Part shown: one piece after another, positions 51,203 to 60,315 of the stretch
How positions within the stretch are numbered: the first letter of the stretch is position 1
Layout of the letters: each line of letters starts with the position of its first letter
Assembly: GCA_044507775.1 (NCBI GenBank)
Contig: JBIQIY010000013.1
Location: forward strand, 1 to 64,000
Direction of reading: 5' to 3'
DNA: 64,000 nt
Source: Chryseosolibacter sp044507775
GTDB lineage: Bacteria > Bacteroidota > Bacteroidia > Cytophagales > Cyclobacteriaceae
Program-made: the position numbers and the translations under genes
The notes under the pieces: model-generated
What the model was told of the DNA's origin: nothing
The model's database searches: none
What the model saw: the letters and a program-made list of their open reading frames with translations, nothing else

Positions 51203-52098
51203 TGGCCTCCTCCAAGGATTACCTGAAGCTCCATTTCATTGTTTTCCTTTGGGGCTTCTCTGCTATTCTCGGAAAGCTCATCACCATTCCGGCTGTCGAG
51301 ATGGTTTGGTACCGTGCCATTTTCTCCGCGCTTGGAATGGGCGCCGTCATTTATTTTACCCGGGGAAGTTTCAAAGTCGGAAGATCCGACCTGTTTAAAC
51401 TTCTTGCGATCGGCGGGATCGTAGCTATACACTGGATCGCCTTCTTTGGATCCGCGCGCGTTTCAAATGTGTCGGTCAGCCTTGTCGGCTTTGCCACAAA
51501 CTCACTCTGGGCGGCTTTGCTGGAGCCGTGGTTTAACCGGACGCGCATCAAGAAATATGAGCTCCTCCTGGGACTTGTTGTAATCACAGGACTTTACGTC
51601 ATCTTCTCTTTCGATTTCCAATACAAGCTCGGGCTTTTTCTGGGCGTCTTCGCCGGATTTACTTCGGCGTTTTTTTCCGTGTTCAATGCGAGGATGGTGC
51701 AGCGCAATTCCGCACGGGCAATAACGTTTTACGAAATGATCGGCGTCGCCATCACGACGGGTCTCTTCCTTCCGTTTGTCGGAGCGTTTGGAATTGAAAT
51801 CACCCTGCCTGAATTACCGTCGGCGATGGACCTGATGTACATCGCTATATTGGCGGGCGCCTGCTCGGTTTACGCCTATGCTGTCGCGGTTGAGCTAATG
51901 AAGCGCATATCGGTTTTCATGATACAACTCACCCTCAACCTCGAGCCCGTTTACGGGATCATCATGGCCGTTATCATTTTCGGACAGCAGGAAAAAATGA
52001 ATCTGAATTTCTACATCGGCACGCTGATCATACTTTCAGCCGTGCTCACCTATCCCGTGATCAGGAAGCGGTTCGACCGCACCGTGCTGATCGACTAA
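51202..52098 (+). CDS. EamA-family (DMT) transporter
   Basis: 298 residues with ten predicted helices in two EamA repeats (e.g. FIVFLWGFSAILGKLITIPA in the first and VYAYAVAVELMKRISVFMIQ, LNLEPVYGIIMAVIIFGQQE in the second, which carries the conserved LxPVxxxxxxxxxxGE-like block). Substrate unknown. Start ATG overlaps the LptF/G stop, so they are coupled. Convergent with ispE, four-base overlap. Confidence 0.88.
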   Translation: MASSKDYLKLHFIVFLWGFSAILGKLITIPAVEMVWYRAIFSALGMGAVIYFTRGSFKVGRSDLFKLLAIGGIVAIHWIAFFGSARVSNVSVSLVGFATNSLWAALLEPWFNRTRIKKYELLLGLVVITGLYVIFSFDFQYKLGLFLGVFAGFTSAFFSVFNARMVQRNSARAITFYEMIGVAITTGLFLPFVGAFGIEITLPELPSAMDLMYIAILAGACSVYAYAVAVELMKRISVFMIQLTLNLEPVYGIIMAVIIFGQQEKMNLNFYIGTLIILSAVLTYPVIRKRFDRTVLID

Positions 52099-52910
52099 TC
52101 CAGATAGCCCGACCAGTATGTCAGATCGCTGTCGAACTGCTGCTGCAGGTCCATAGGACCTGTAAAAATCCCGAAGACAGCAGAGCCCGAGCCGCTCATG
52201 CTGGCATAGTCGGCCCCCAGCGCGTACATTTTCTTGTGAATGGCATCAATGACGGGAAACCGTTTGAAGATGTGCCCTTCAAAATCATTTCGCACCACAT
52301 CTTTCCAGCTTTCGATGGGTTGGTTTTCCAATATCGTCCGGAGATCGTGAGAAGGAGATTCCGGTGCAATCTCTGAAAAGGCCTCCGCGGTTGAGATATG
52401 TACCTCTGGTTTGACAATTACAATAAATTTTCCCTTGAGACTTAGGCTGGTTTCCGCGAGCAGCTCGCCTCTCCCTGTTGCGATCGCCGGTTTGCTCTCG
52501 ACGAAGAAAGCGCAATCACTTCCCAGGCGGGCAGCATACTCGCGAAGCCTGGCAACCGGAAGATCCAGTTCAAAAAGTTCATTGAGTACATTCAGCGTAT
52601 ACGCTCCGTCGGCGGAGCCGCCTCCCAACCCAGCCCCTATGGGTATCGTCTTGTGAAGGTGAATGGCGACCGGCTCGAGTGCGAATTCCGTTTTCAGGAG
52701 TTCATACGCACGTATACATAAATTGTCTTCCGCCGCACCCGGCACCGGGGTACCAGAGGTGGCAAATGAAAAACGTTTCGCAGGAACGATCTCGAGCATG
52801 TCCGTCCATGGAACCGGATAAAAACAGGTCGCGAGATCGTGAAAACCATCCGCTCTCTTCCTCACGACGTTCAACCCGAGGTTGATCTTGCACGGTGGAA
52901 AAGAAACCAT
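52095..52910 (-). CDS. ispE: 4-diphosphocytidyl-2-C-methyl-D-erythritol kinase
   Basis: Fourth enzyme of the MEP isoprenoid pathway, phosphorylates CDP-ME. 271 residues, a GHMP kinase with N-terminal PPCKINLGLNVVRKRADGFH, the ATP-binding PIGAGLGGGSADGAYTL and the C-terminal GSGSAVFGIF. All key motifs intact. It follows fabI by 25 bases in the same direction; other MEP genes are not nearby. Confidence 0.96.
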   Translation of the reverse strand: MVSFPPCKINLGLNVVRKRADGFHDLATCFYPVPWTDMLEIVPAKRFSFATSGTPVPGAAEDNLCIRAYELLKTEFALEPVAIHLHKTIPIGAGLGGGSADGAYTLNVLNELFELDLPVARLREYAARLGSDCAFFVESKPAIATGRGELLAETSLSLKGKFIVIVKPEVHISTAEAFSEIAPESPSHDLRTILENQPIESWKDVVRNDFEGHIFKRFPVIDAIHKKMYALGADYASMSGSGSAVFGIFTGPMDLQQQFDSDLTYWSGYLD

Positions 52911-52935
52911 GGCTGTTTGTTAGTGTGGTCGACTG

Positions 52936-53757
52936 TCAGCCTGCCTGTTTGGTGAGGCGTTCGATCAGATCCTCCGTGATGCCCGACGTCGAGAATCCGC
53001 CATCGTGCATGAGGTTCTGCATGGTGACAAAACGGGTGAAGTCCGAGAACATCACGGTGATGAATGCCGCGCAGTCGTCGGCAGAGGCATTTCCGAGGGG
53101 CGACATCATATTCGCGTAATCGAAAAATACATCAAAGCCAGCGATGCCGGTACCAGCCGTGGTCTTTGTCGGCGATTGAGAGATCGTGTTCACCCTTACT
53201 TTCCTGAGCTTGCCGAAACGTGCGCCGTAACTGCGCGCGATTGATTCCAGCACTGCCTTGGCCTGCGCCATATCCGAGTAGTCGGGAAAAGAACGCTGCG
53301 CGGCGATGTAGGAAAGCGCAACGATCGATCCGTACTCATTCATTGCATCGGTCTTTTCGGCGGTCTGCAGTACTTTATGGAAAGACAAACCAGAGATGTC
53401 CAGCGTCTTGAGAAACCAATCGTAGTTCAGGTCGCCGTATTCCTTGTTTTTTCTTACGTTCGGACTCATCCCGATTGAGTGCAACACGAAGTCCAGCTTA
53501 CCACCGAGGATCTCCATTGAACGCGTGAACAAGGTGTTCAGATCCGCTTCAGAGGTTGCATCGGCGGGTATGATCTCAGCATTGCATGTCTTGGCCAGCT
53601 CGTTGATCTTGCCCATCCGCATCGCGATGGGGGCGTTCGTAAGTGTGAATGATCCTCCTTCCTCTTTCACTTTCAGCGCTGTTTTCCATGCGATCGAATT
53701 TTCATCCAGTGCGCCGAAAATTATTCCGCGTTTTCCTTTTAGCAGGTTATATCCCAT
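52936..53757 (-). CDS. fabI: Enoyl-[acyl-carrier-protein] reductase FabI
   Basis: Reduces trans-2-enoyl-ACP in fatty acid elongation with NADH. 273 residues. Nucleotide-binding start GKRGIIFGALDENSIAW, serine and central ISGLSFHKVLQTAEKTDAMNE, catalytic Y-x6-K in DYSDMAQAKAVLESIAR, and substrate-lid region. It is a somewhat long FabI of the kind I associate with Bacteroidota. First gene before ispE. Confidence 0.94.
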   Translation of the reverse strand: MGYNLLKGKRGIIFGALDENSIAWKTALKVKEEGGSFTLTNAPIAMRMGKINELAKTCNAEIIPADATSEADLNTLFTRSMEILGGKLDFVLHSIGMSPNVRKNKEYGDLNYDWFLKTLDISGLSFHKVLQTAEKTDAMNEYGSIVALSYIAAQRSFPDYSDMAQAKAVLESIARSYGARFGKLRKVRVNTISQSPTKTTAGTGIAGFDVFFDYANMMSPLGNASADDCAAFITVMFSDFTRFVTMQNLMHDGGFSTSGITEDLIERLTKQAG

Positions 53758-53896
53758 ATCGTAAGGCTTTCAAATTAGGTCGCAATATTACAAATAGTCG
53801 GGTAAGCCGGAAATACGCCAAACAATTTCAAGCGGGTTTGTACTAAAAAATCGGTGAAAATCAGTACATTACTATCACCTTAACCCCTTTAATCCT

Positions 53897-54637
53897 ATGG
53901 AAAGTCATGCCGAATTCATCATGTCGTGGGATCGATATATGACGCTGGGTGCCTACGTGTGCGTAGGTGCCGCCATTCTGATCCTGCTGTATCACGAAGT
54001 GCGCATCCTCCTCATTACCGATTACAAGGAAAAATACGACTATGTCAATCTGAACGAGATCCGTTTTTTCTGGTATGCCGTGATTGCTCTTATCACCGGG
54101 GCGGCGTTTTACGCTAACTCGGTCGGCACGAAAATGATCTTTTCCGATGTGACCATCTGGTTCTACGTGCGGATCTTCATGACTGCGAGCTTCGCCGTGA
54201 TTGCCTATTTCATATTTTACAGTCTGGTGCGCATCTATTATCCGCGTTATGTTGAAAAACGACTGACCAAGCTGCGCCACAAGCCGAGAATCTCTCCGGA
54301 TGGCAACGTCATGCGGAAATTGCGTGAAAAAGAAGAGGAGGCTCACCTCGAGCCCGCCCTCTTCAAGGAACAAAGCGAGGTGCACTCGGTCGACTACGAT
54401 GTATGGCTGGACGAAAAAACCGGATTTACAAAGGTTGAAAAGTACTACAACTATCAGCACACGGAGGAATGTCCGGAGTGCGGGTATGTCACCTTCCGTC
54501 TGCGGAAGGAAGAAATTGCCGAGCAACCCACCGAAGACAATCCCGGTTTACTATTGAAGCACTATCGCTGCTCCTATTGCAGCCATCGCGAAGTCCGGGA
54601 GTCAGTCATCGCCAGGCTTTCGGAAAACGTGGTTTAG
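53897..54637 (+). CDS. Membrane protein with C-terminal zinc ribbon
   Basis: 246 residues, unrecognised as a family. Three hydrophobic helices near residues ~14-36, 58-80 and 90-115 (YVCVGAAILILLYHEVRILL, FFWYAVIALITGAAFYAN, FYVRIFMTASFAVIAYFIFY). A cytoplasmic tail has a helical KLREKEEEAHLEP stretch, then CPECG and, 30 residues later, CSYC, a two-CxxC zinc ribbon. Conserved-looking and well translated in context. Alone, divergent from fabI and 89 bases before murI. Confidence 0.8.
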   Translation: MESHAEFIMSWDRYMTLGAYVCVGAAILILLYHEVRILLITDYKEKYDYVNLNEIRFFWYAVIALITGAAFYANSVGTKMIFSDVTIWFYVRIFMTASFAVIAYFIFYSLVRIYYPRYVEKRLTKLRHKPRISPDGNVMRKLREKEEEAHLEPALFKEQSEVHSVDYDVWLDEKTGFTKVEKYYNYQHTEECPECGYVTFRLRKEEIAEQPTEDNPGLLLKHYRCSYCSHREVRESVIARLSENVV

Positions 54638-54726
54638 ACGACGATAAAATTTCGCGGTTTCCTTCCGGGTAATGTGTAATATTTACAATTTGCCACCCAC
54701 AGGACACTCGGACTGTGGGTAGTTAA

Positions 54727-55539
54727 ATGACGCGTAAAAGTAAACAGCCGATCGGTATTTTCGACAGCGGAATCGGCGGACTCACGGTTGCCCATGCGAT
54801 CCGGAAACTTCTTCCGGGAGAAGACCTCATCTATTTCGGTGACACCGCACACCTGCCCTATGGAGACAAATCAGAGGCGGCCATCCAGGTCTACTCGATC
54901 AAGATCGCTGACATTCTCCTGAAAAAAGGCTGCAAGGTGATCGTTATCGCCTGCAATTCCGCAAGCTCGGCTTCCTACGAACTTCTCAAAGAGTACGTTC
55001 GCACGGATACGCACGTAATCAACGTCATCGATCCGATGGTGGAACTGGTCACCCAAAAATTTGCAAACAGCGACGTTGGGTTGATCGGCACCAAGCGCAC
55101 GGTTCAGTCGGGCGTTTACGTCAGAAAGATAAATGAAGCGAACCGCAATATCCGGTTGCATTCCCTTGCCACACCGCTGCTCGCCCCCATGATCGAAGAG
55201 GGCTTTTTCAATAATCAGATCAGCCACGAGATCATTGCGCAGTATCTTTCTGATCCCGAGCTCCAGGGAATCGAAGCGCTGATCCTTGCCTGCACGCACT
55301 ATCCACTGATAAAAAAAGAAATCGATCGGTTTTACGGAGGCGGAATGACCATCCTGGATTCCTCCGAAGTAGTGGCACAGGCGTTGCAAAAATATCTGCA
55401 GGACGAAGACCTGTTAAACACCGCCGCACATGGCGAACCGCAATTTCTGGTTTCCGATTTCACAGAATCCTTTGAGTCATCAGCACGTATGTTTTTTCAC
55501 GAATCCGTCAAACTTGAAAAACATTCGCTGTGGAACTGA
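54727..55539 (+). CDS. murI: Glutamate racemase
   Basis: Makes D-glutamate for peptidoglycan. 270 residues. PIGIFDSGIGGLTV, D-loop YFGDTAHLPYGDKS, catalytic Cys76 in ACNSASSASYE (most homologues have ACNTAS) and second Cys in LACTHYPLI, with the final active-site His block intact. Precedes nuoH by 98 bases. Confidence 0.95.
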   Translation: MTRKSKQPIGIFDSGIGGLTVAHAIRKLLPGEDLIYFGDTAHLPYGDKSEAAIQVYSIKIADILLKKGCKVIVIACNSASSASYELLKEYVRTDTHVINVIDPMVELVTQKFANSDVGLIGTKRTVQSGVYVRKINEANRNIRLHSLATPLLAPMIEEGFFNNQISHEIIAQYLSDPELQGIEALILACTHYPLIKKEIDRFYGGGMTILDSSEVVAQALQKYLQDEDLLNTAAHGEPQFLVSDFTESFESSARMFFHESVKLEKHSLWN

Positions 55540-55637
55540 CCCCGTATTACACGCAATGCGAACGCGGACTGAATTCTGGCAGGAAAATTTGCCGCCCGCC
55601 GGATAAATTTTAGCATCTTAGGTATAAAATCAGAGGA

Positions 55638-56720
55638 TTGACGACTATCATTTTTATTTTGCCGTTCCTTCTCGCTTACGCTATTATCGCAATCTATGCG
55701 GAGCGAAAAATTTCGGCTTTTATCCAGGACAGGCTTGGCCCTATGGAAGTCGGCTACTACGGCATCGCCCAAACGGTAGCCGATCTGGTAAAGCTCCTGC
55801 AAAAGGAGGACATCGTCCCATCCGGCGCCCAGAAGGGTTTATTCAAAATTGCACCCCTTGTAATATTTGTCTCGGTATTTGCAGGTTTTGCGGTCTTACC
55901 CCTGACCCCCTCGTGGGCAGGCGCACCGCTCTCAACCGGTCTCTTCTTCCTGATTGCGATCATTTCCCTGGACGTCATTGGAATAATCATGGCGGGATGG
56001 AGCTCGAACAACAAGTACAGCATGCTCGGAACCATGCGCTCGGCGGCTCAATTGATCTCATACGAAGTACCGCTTGGACTGGCCGTGGTGAGCGTTTGCA
56101 TTTTTTGCCAGACACTGGATCTCCAGGAGATCTCGTATCAACAGGGTATTTTGTCGCGCGAGCCGCAGTACCTTTTCGACGTATCATCGCTGAACATTCG
56201 CGTTGATCAACTGGGTGGTTTTCCGGCGTGGAATATTTTCAGAATGCCATTGCTCTTTTTTACATGGGTAGTATTTTTTATTGCTTCCCTGGCCGAGTGC
56301 AATCGCGCTCCTTTCGATCTGCCCGAAGCTGAATCGGAACTTGTCGCCGGGTTCCACACCGAATACTCCGGCTTTCGATTTGCCGTGATCATGCTCGGGG
56401 AGTATGCGATGATGTTGCTGGTGAGTATATTGGGAACTGTGCTCTTTTTCGGAAGCTGGAACACACCGCTGCCCAACATTGGTTCATTCACGCTGGCATC
56501 CTGGACGACCGGCGAGGCGGGCACATTGACTTCGGCATTATGGGGCATTTTCTGGTTGATGAGCAAGTCACTGATCTTTGTTGCAATTCAGATGTGGGTG
56601 CGATGGACATATCCCCGGCTGAGGGTGGATCAACTGATGACGCTGAGCTGGAAATACCTGACCCCCGTTGCATTGCTCCTGATCGTTGTTTTTGCTTTTT
56701 GGAAGATCCTGTTCATTTGA
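55638..56720 (+). CDS. nuoH: NADH-quinone oxidoreductase subunit H
   Basis: Inner-membrane subunit of complex I at the quinone-binding junction. 360 residues, eight helices. Start is TTG 55638 (ttgacgactatcattttt frame, MTTIIFILPFLLAY). Conserved AERKISAFIQDRLGP near residue 20, LQKEDIVPSG, and ECNRAPFDLPEAESELVAGF; Glu residues of the E-channel are present. It is the first nuo gene in the window; nuoA-G are not upstream (murI is). The next gene is a sensor kinase, not nuoI. Confidence 0.95.
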   Translation: MTTIIFILPFLLAYAIIAIYAERKISAFIQDRLGPMEVGYYGIAQTVADLVKLLQKEDIVPSGAQKGLFKIAPLVIFVSVFAGFAVLPLTPSWAGAPLSTGLFFLIAIISLDVIGIIMAGWSSNNKYSMLGTMRSAAQLISYEVPLGLAVVSVCIFCQTLDLQEISYQQGILSREPQYLFDVSSLNIRVDQLGGFPAWNIFRMPLLFFTWVVFFIASLAECNRAPFDLPEAESELVAGFHTEYSGFRFAVIMLGEYAMMLLVSILGTVLFFGSWNTPLPNIGSFTLASWTTGEAGTLTSALWGIFWLMSKSLIFVAIQMWVRWTYPRLRVDQLMTLSWKYLTPVALLLIVVFAFWKILFI

Positions 56721-56727
56721 AGATTAC

Positions 56728-58746
56728 GTGAGTAGAAATTGTTTATATATCGCATTCATGCTGCTGGGTTCCGTCGTCACCCGGGGACAAACCCCTGTTG
56801 ACAGCCTCGAGGCGGCACTGTCAGGGAAAATGGCGGACACGAGCAAGGTCGGCCTGCTGATCAGTCTTTCGCGTGAATACCAATACACGAACATCAACAA
56901 GAGCCGGGAGTACGCGGAGAACGCGCTGAAGATAGCGGAAGCAAAAAATATTCACAGCCACAAGATCCGCGCGTATCACAACCTCGCCGGTCTCTATGCA
57001 ATAAGTGGCGATTACATCAGCGCTCTTCGCTATGACAACATGGCCCTTCAGAGCAGCGTAGACAACCGGGATAGTGCAAATCTCAGCGTCGATTACAACA
57101 ACGTTGCCAGCGACTACTACGACCTCGGCGAATACGATGAGGCGTATTCTTACTTCACGCAATCGTACCGGATCGCGCGGGCGACGAATGATTCCCTGCG
57201 CATGGCTATTGCGTTGCATAACGTCGGCCGCGTCTTCAAGGAACTCGGCCAGTACGAGCGGGCGCTCGACCACCTCAATCTTTCAATGGATATGAGCCGC
57301 AAGATCAACGATATCGAAGGCATCCCTTACTCCCTTGATGAGATCGGCGACGTCATGATCCGCACGGGCCAGTACGATTCAGCCTTGAGTATCCTGCTCC
57401 GTTCGTTGAATCTGACCCGCGAGCAGAAAGTCTTTATTCTCGAACCCAAGACGCTGTCGAAACTGGCGATGGTTCATTCGCATGCAGGCGATTATGGCAA
57501 CGCCCTGGCATACTACGATACAACCTACCTTCTGCACCAGCGAACCGGCAATGAATTCGGTATCGCAGAAGTCGAACTCGGCCGGGGGCAGGTCTTCATC
57601 GCGCAGGGAAAGTATGACGAGGCCATGCAATCCATCAATCGCAGCCTGGCGCTTGCCAAGCAGACCAATGCCCGAACCCTTGAGATCCGCGGATATCAGG
57701 CCCTCTCCGGACTTTATGAGCAGCGCAAGGACTTCGGTAAATCGCTGGAATACTTCAAGCAGTTCAAGCAACTCGAAGACAGCTTGTTTAGCCAGGACAT
57801 GCAGGAGAAACTCCTCCGCGACCAGATCCAGTTTGAGACAGAAGAGAAAGACACGGAGATCGCCGCTCTTAACCAACAGCGCGACCTTCGGGATGATACT
57901 ATCAAGAAGCAGGAATTTATCAGGAACATCCTCGTAGTGGTCATGGCCCTGAGTGTCATTTTGCTCGCGACGGTCTACCGCAGCGGACAGCGAAGAAGGC
58001 AGATCAACACACTGCTCCTACGCCACCAGCAGGAGATGGAAACCAGAAGCGAAGAACTCGAGCGTCTCAACCAGGTAAAGGACAAGTTTTTCTCCATCAT
58101 TTCACACGATCTGCGGTCGCCCATCAATGCGCTTGCCGGCCTCCTCGACCTGCTCGACAAGGGAGCGGTGAAGCCCGAAGAGCTTTCTAAACACATTCAT
58201 GAATTGAAGTCGCGGTTCAACCACACGCGTACACTGCTAAACAACTTGCTTGACTGGACATTGCTACAAATGGACAAGCTTAACCTCCAGCCTACACGCA
58301 TCGATCTTCGGAAAATGGCGGACGAGAATATCCAGTTACTCGGTGCGATACCAAGCAAGCAGATCACCCTGCATAATAATATACCGGCGGATACGATCGC
58401 CTTTGCCGATTCGAATACCGTCAACCTCGTATTGCGAAACCTGATGACCAACGCCCTCAAGTTCACCAAGGACGGCGGTGACGTCTCCATCGGCGCCGAA
58501 GATCAGGGAAGCGAGTGGCTCATCAGCGTTACAGACAATGGCGTGGGCATGAATGACGATGTGCTGAAGATACTGTTCGACAAAACAGCCCCCTACACCA
58601 CCCGCGGCACTGCAAACGAAAAAGGAACGGGCCTGGGCCTCATTTTGTGCAAGGAGTTTGTCGAGAAAAACGGTGGACGGATCTTCGTTGAGAGCCGTGA
58701 AGGAAAAGGCAGTAAATTCTTATTTACTCTTCCCAAGCCGGAATAA
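56728..58746 (+). CDS. TPR-repeat sensor histidine kinase
   Basis: 672 residues from GTG 56728 (an ATG at 56758 is an alternative). Signal peptide (CLYIAFMLLGSVVTRGQ), then about seven TPR-like repeats (residues ~20-360, e.g. YNNVASDYYDLGEYDEAYSY, ALHNVGRVFKELGQYERALD), one helix (RNILVVVMALSVILLATVYR), a coiled-coil linker, HisKA with FFSIISHDLRSPINALAGLL and a HATPase with NLMTNALKFT, DNGVGMN, GTGLGLILCKEF. Periplasmic TPR sensor kinase of Bacteroidota type. No response regulator follows; it sits between nuoH and nuoI. Confidence 0.92.
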   Translation: MSRNCLYIAFMLLGSVVTRGQTPVDSLEAALSGKMADTSKVGLLISLSREYQYTNINKSREYAENALKIAEAKNIHSHKIRAYHNLAGLYAISGDYISALRYDNMALQSSVDNRDSANLSVDYNNVASDYYDLGEYDEAYSYFTQSYRIARATNDSLRMAIALHNVGRVFKELGQYERALDHLNLSMDMSRKINDIEGIPYSLDEIGDVMIRTGQYDSALSILLRSLNLTREQKVFILEPKTLSKLAMVHSHAGDYGNALAYYDTTYLLHQRTGNEFGIAEVELGRGQVFIAQGKYDEAMQSINRSLALAKQTNARTLEIRGYQALSGLYEQRKDFGKSLEYFKQFKQLEDSLFSQDMQEKLLRDQIQFETEEKDTEIAALNQQRDLRDDTIKKQEFIRNILVVVMALSVILLATVYRSGQRRRQINTLLLRHQQEMETRSEELERLNQVKDKFFSIISHDLRSPINALAGLLDLLDKGAVKPEELSKHIHELKSRFNHTRTLLNNLLDWTLLQMDKLNLQPTRIDLRKMADENIQLLGAIPSKQITLHNNIPADTIAFADSNTVNLVLRNLMTNALKFTKDGGDVSIGAEDQGSEWLISVTDNGVGMNDDVLKILFDKTAPYTTRGTANEKGTGLGLILCKEFVEKNGGRIFVESREGKGSKFLFTLPKPE

Positions 58747-58782
58747 TCCCTTCGATACCTTCACCCTACTAGGTTTCTTTCT

Positions 58783-58790
58783 TATTTTTG
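58783..58790 (+). promoter_or_regulatory. -7 promoter box for nuoI
   Basis: TATTTTTG, perfect TAnnTTTG, 16 bases before the nuoI ATG and 37 bases after the kinase stop. It indicates that nuoIJKLMN can be transcribed independently of nuoH and the kinase. Confidence 0.55.
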
Positions 58791-58805
58791 CGAGGATTTC
58801 CATCT

Positions 58806-59513
58806 ATGAATCGTCACCATCAGTCATATGGAAGCAGGATCGTTACGGCCTGGCGTTCGCTTGCGGATGGGCTGAGGGTAACGTTTGCCCACCTGGTGGG
58901 CGCTGCAAAGAAGCGCCGCATCGTTCCCATCATGGACGACGACTACTTCAACCACACGGGCGGAATCGCTACCATTCAATACCCGCATGAAATGATAACG
59001 GTGCCCGACAATGGTCGTTACCGTCTTCACAACGAGATTGACGATTGCATTGTCTGCGACAAATGCGCCAAGATCTGCCCGGTCGATTGCATCGAGATCG
59101 AGCCGATCCGGTCGACGGAAGAGATCGGCAAGACTTCCGACGGCACGCCAAAGAGGATCTACGCTGCCCGATTCGATATCGACATGGCAAAGTGTTGTTT
59201 CTGCGGACTCTGCACTACGGTTTGTCCTACCGAATGTCTGACCATGACCAAGGTATTTGACTTCAGTGTCACCGATATTGCGGAGCACACGTTTGCATTT
59301 GCCGAGATGTCGGCTGCCGAAATCGCAGAAAAGAAAAATACATGGGAAGCCTATCAGAAGAGCAAGGCTGCACCGCCACCTGCGCCGCGGTCAGAGGGCA
59401 CGCCCCCGGCTGAACAAAAATCAGGAGAGCCCGCACCCCAGGCCCCCTCGCCTGCCCGACCCGTTTTCAGGCCAAAGATAAAGCCGCCGGGATCCAAGCC
59501 CCCAAGCACATGA
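58806..59513 (+). CDS. nuoI: NADH-quinone oxidoreductase subunit I
   Basis: 235 residues from ATG 58806. Two [4Fe-4S] binding motifs: C81-x2-C84-x2-C87-x3-C91 with C95, and C130-x2-C133-x2-C136-x3-C140 with C144, transferring electrons toward the quinone. The C-terminal ~50 residues are a Pro/Ala/Gly-rich extension (PPPAPRSEGTPPAEQKSGEP), longer than the usual 160-180 residues of NuoI. Start of the nuoIJKLMN run with overlapping stops and starts. Confidence 0.96.
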   Translation: MNRHHQSYGSRIVTAWRSLADGLRVTFAHLVGAAKKRRIVPIMDDDYFNHTGGIATIQYPHEMITVPDNGRYRLHNEIDDCIVCDKCAKICPVDCIEIEPIRSTEEIGKTSDGTPKRIYAARFDIDMAKCCFCGLCTTVCPTECLTMTKVFDFSVTDIAEHTFAFAEMSAAEIAEKKNTWEAYQKSKAAPPPAPRSEGTPPAEQKSGEPAPQAPSPARPVFRPKIKPPGSKPPST

Positions 59514-60007
59514 GCGTGTTAATTATTCTCTTTTACTTCTTCATGTTCCTGTCGGCTCTCGGAGCCGTTGGAATATTGTTGTCGAAGAATGTTTTTAAGA
59601 GCGCGCTGTACCTCCTTGTAACGCTTCTCTCGGTATCTGCGCTCTTCGCCTTGTCCTATGCGGAGTTTCTTGCGATCGCACAGATCCTGGTGTATGCGGG
59701 AGGCATTACCGTAATCATAATTTTCGGCATTATGCTAACTACGCGAATGTCGGGTCGTCCGCTCGTCGCTACGAACCGGCATATCCTCAGCGGAGCAATA
59801 GCCGGTGTCTCGCTTTTTGTTTTGTTGATCCGGTATCTTCCGGCCCTGGCCGCAATGGATAAGACCCTCGCTCCGAAGCCGGTGAATGCCATTGCACTGC
59901 AAATATTCAGCGCCTATTCGTTGCCCTTCGAACTTGCGGGAATATTGCTTCTCGTCGCCCTTATCGGCGCAGCGGTTATTACCACTCAACTGAAAACCAA
60001 AGAGTGA
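59510..60007 (+). CDS. nuoJ: NADH-quinone oxidoreductase subunit J
   Basis: 165 residues, five membrane helices (LIILFYFFMFLSALGAVGIL, LAIAQILVYAGGITVIIIFG with the conserved VGGxxVL-like loop, LLVALIGAAVITTQ). A hydrophobic subunit of the complex I membrane arm near NuoK. Starts in the nuoI stop (ATGA) and ends in the nuoK start (TGATG). Confidence 0.93.
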   Translation: MSVLIILFYFFMFLSALGAVGILLSKNVFKSALYLLVTLLSVSALFALSYAEFLAIAQILVYAGGITVIIIFGIMLTTRMSGRPLVATNRHILSGAIAGVSLFVLLIRYLPALAAMDKTLAPKPVNAIALQIFSAYSLPFELAGILLLVALIGAAVITTQLKTKE

Positions 60008-60312
60008 TGCAGCCTTTCTACCATCTGCTTTACCTTGGCGCCTTCCTTTTTTGCATCGGGCTGGTAATCGTCATCATCAAACGCAACACCATCATGGTAT
60101 TGTTGGGGATCGAGTTAATGTTAAACGCATCCAATATGAACCTGGTGGCGTTGAATCAGCAGCACGGGCCTGCGTTGGAGGGCCAGATTTTCGCCTTGTT
60201 TGTCATCATCGTGGCGGTTTGCGAGGCCGCTGTCGGGCTGGCAATCATCCTGCGGGTATATCGCTACTACCAGACATCAATTCCGGATCAAATCACAGAA
60301 CTAAAGGGATAG
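60007..60312 (+). CDS. nuoK: NADH-quinone oxidoreductase subunit K
   Basis: 101 residues, three helices. Conserved Glu in LLGIELMLNASNMNLVAL and in the AVCEAAVGLAII block. Antiporter-like membrane subunit. An alternative GTG at 60004 directly precedes the ATG. It follows nuoJ with an overlapping TGATG. Confidence 0.95.
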   Translation: MQPFYHLLYLGAFLFCIGLVIVIIKRNTIMVLLGIELMLNASNMNLVALNQQHGPALEGQIFALFVIIVAVCEAAVGLAIILRVYRYYQTSIPDQITELKG

Positions 60313-60315
60313 AGT

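Noticed and set aside
55400..55637. Loss of complex I peripheral arm (nuoA-G absent)
   Set aside because: The window ends inside nuoN and shows only part of the genome; nuoA-G may simply be encoded elsewhere.
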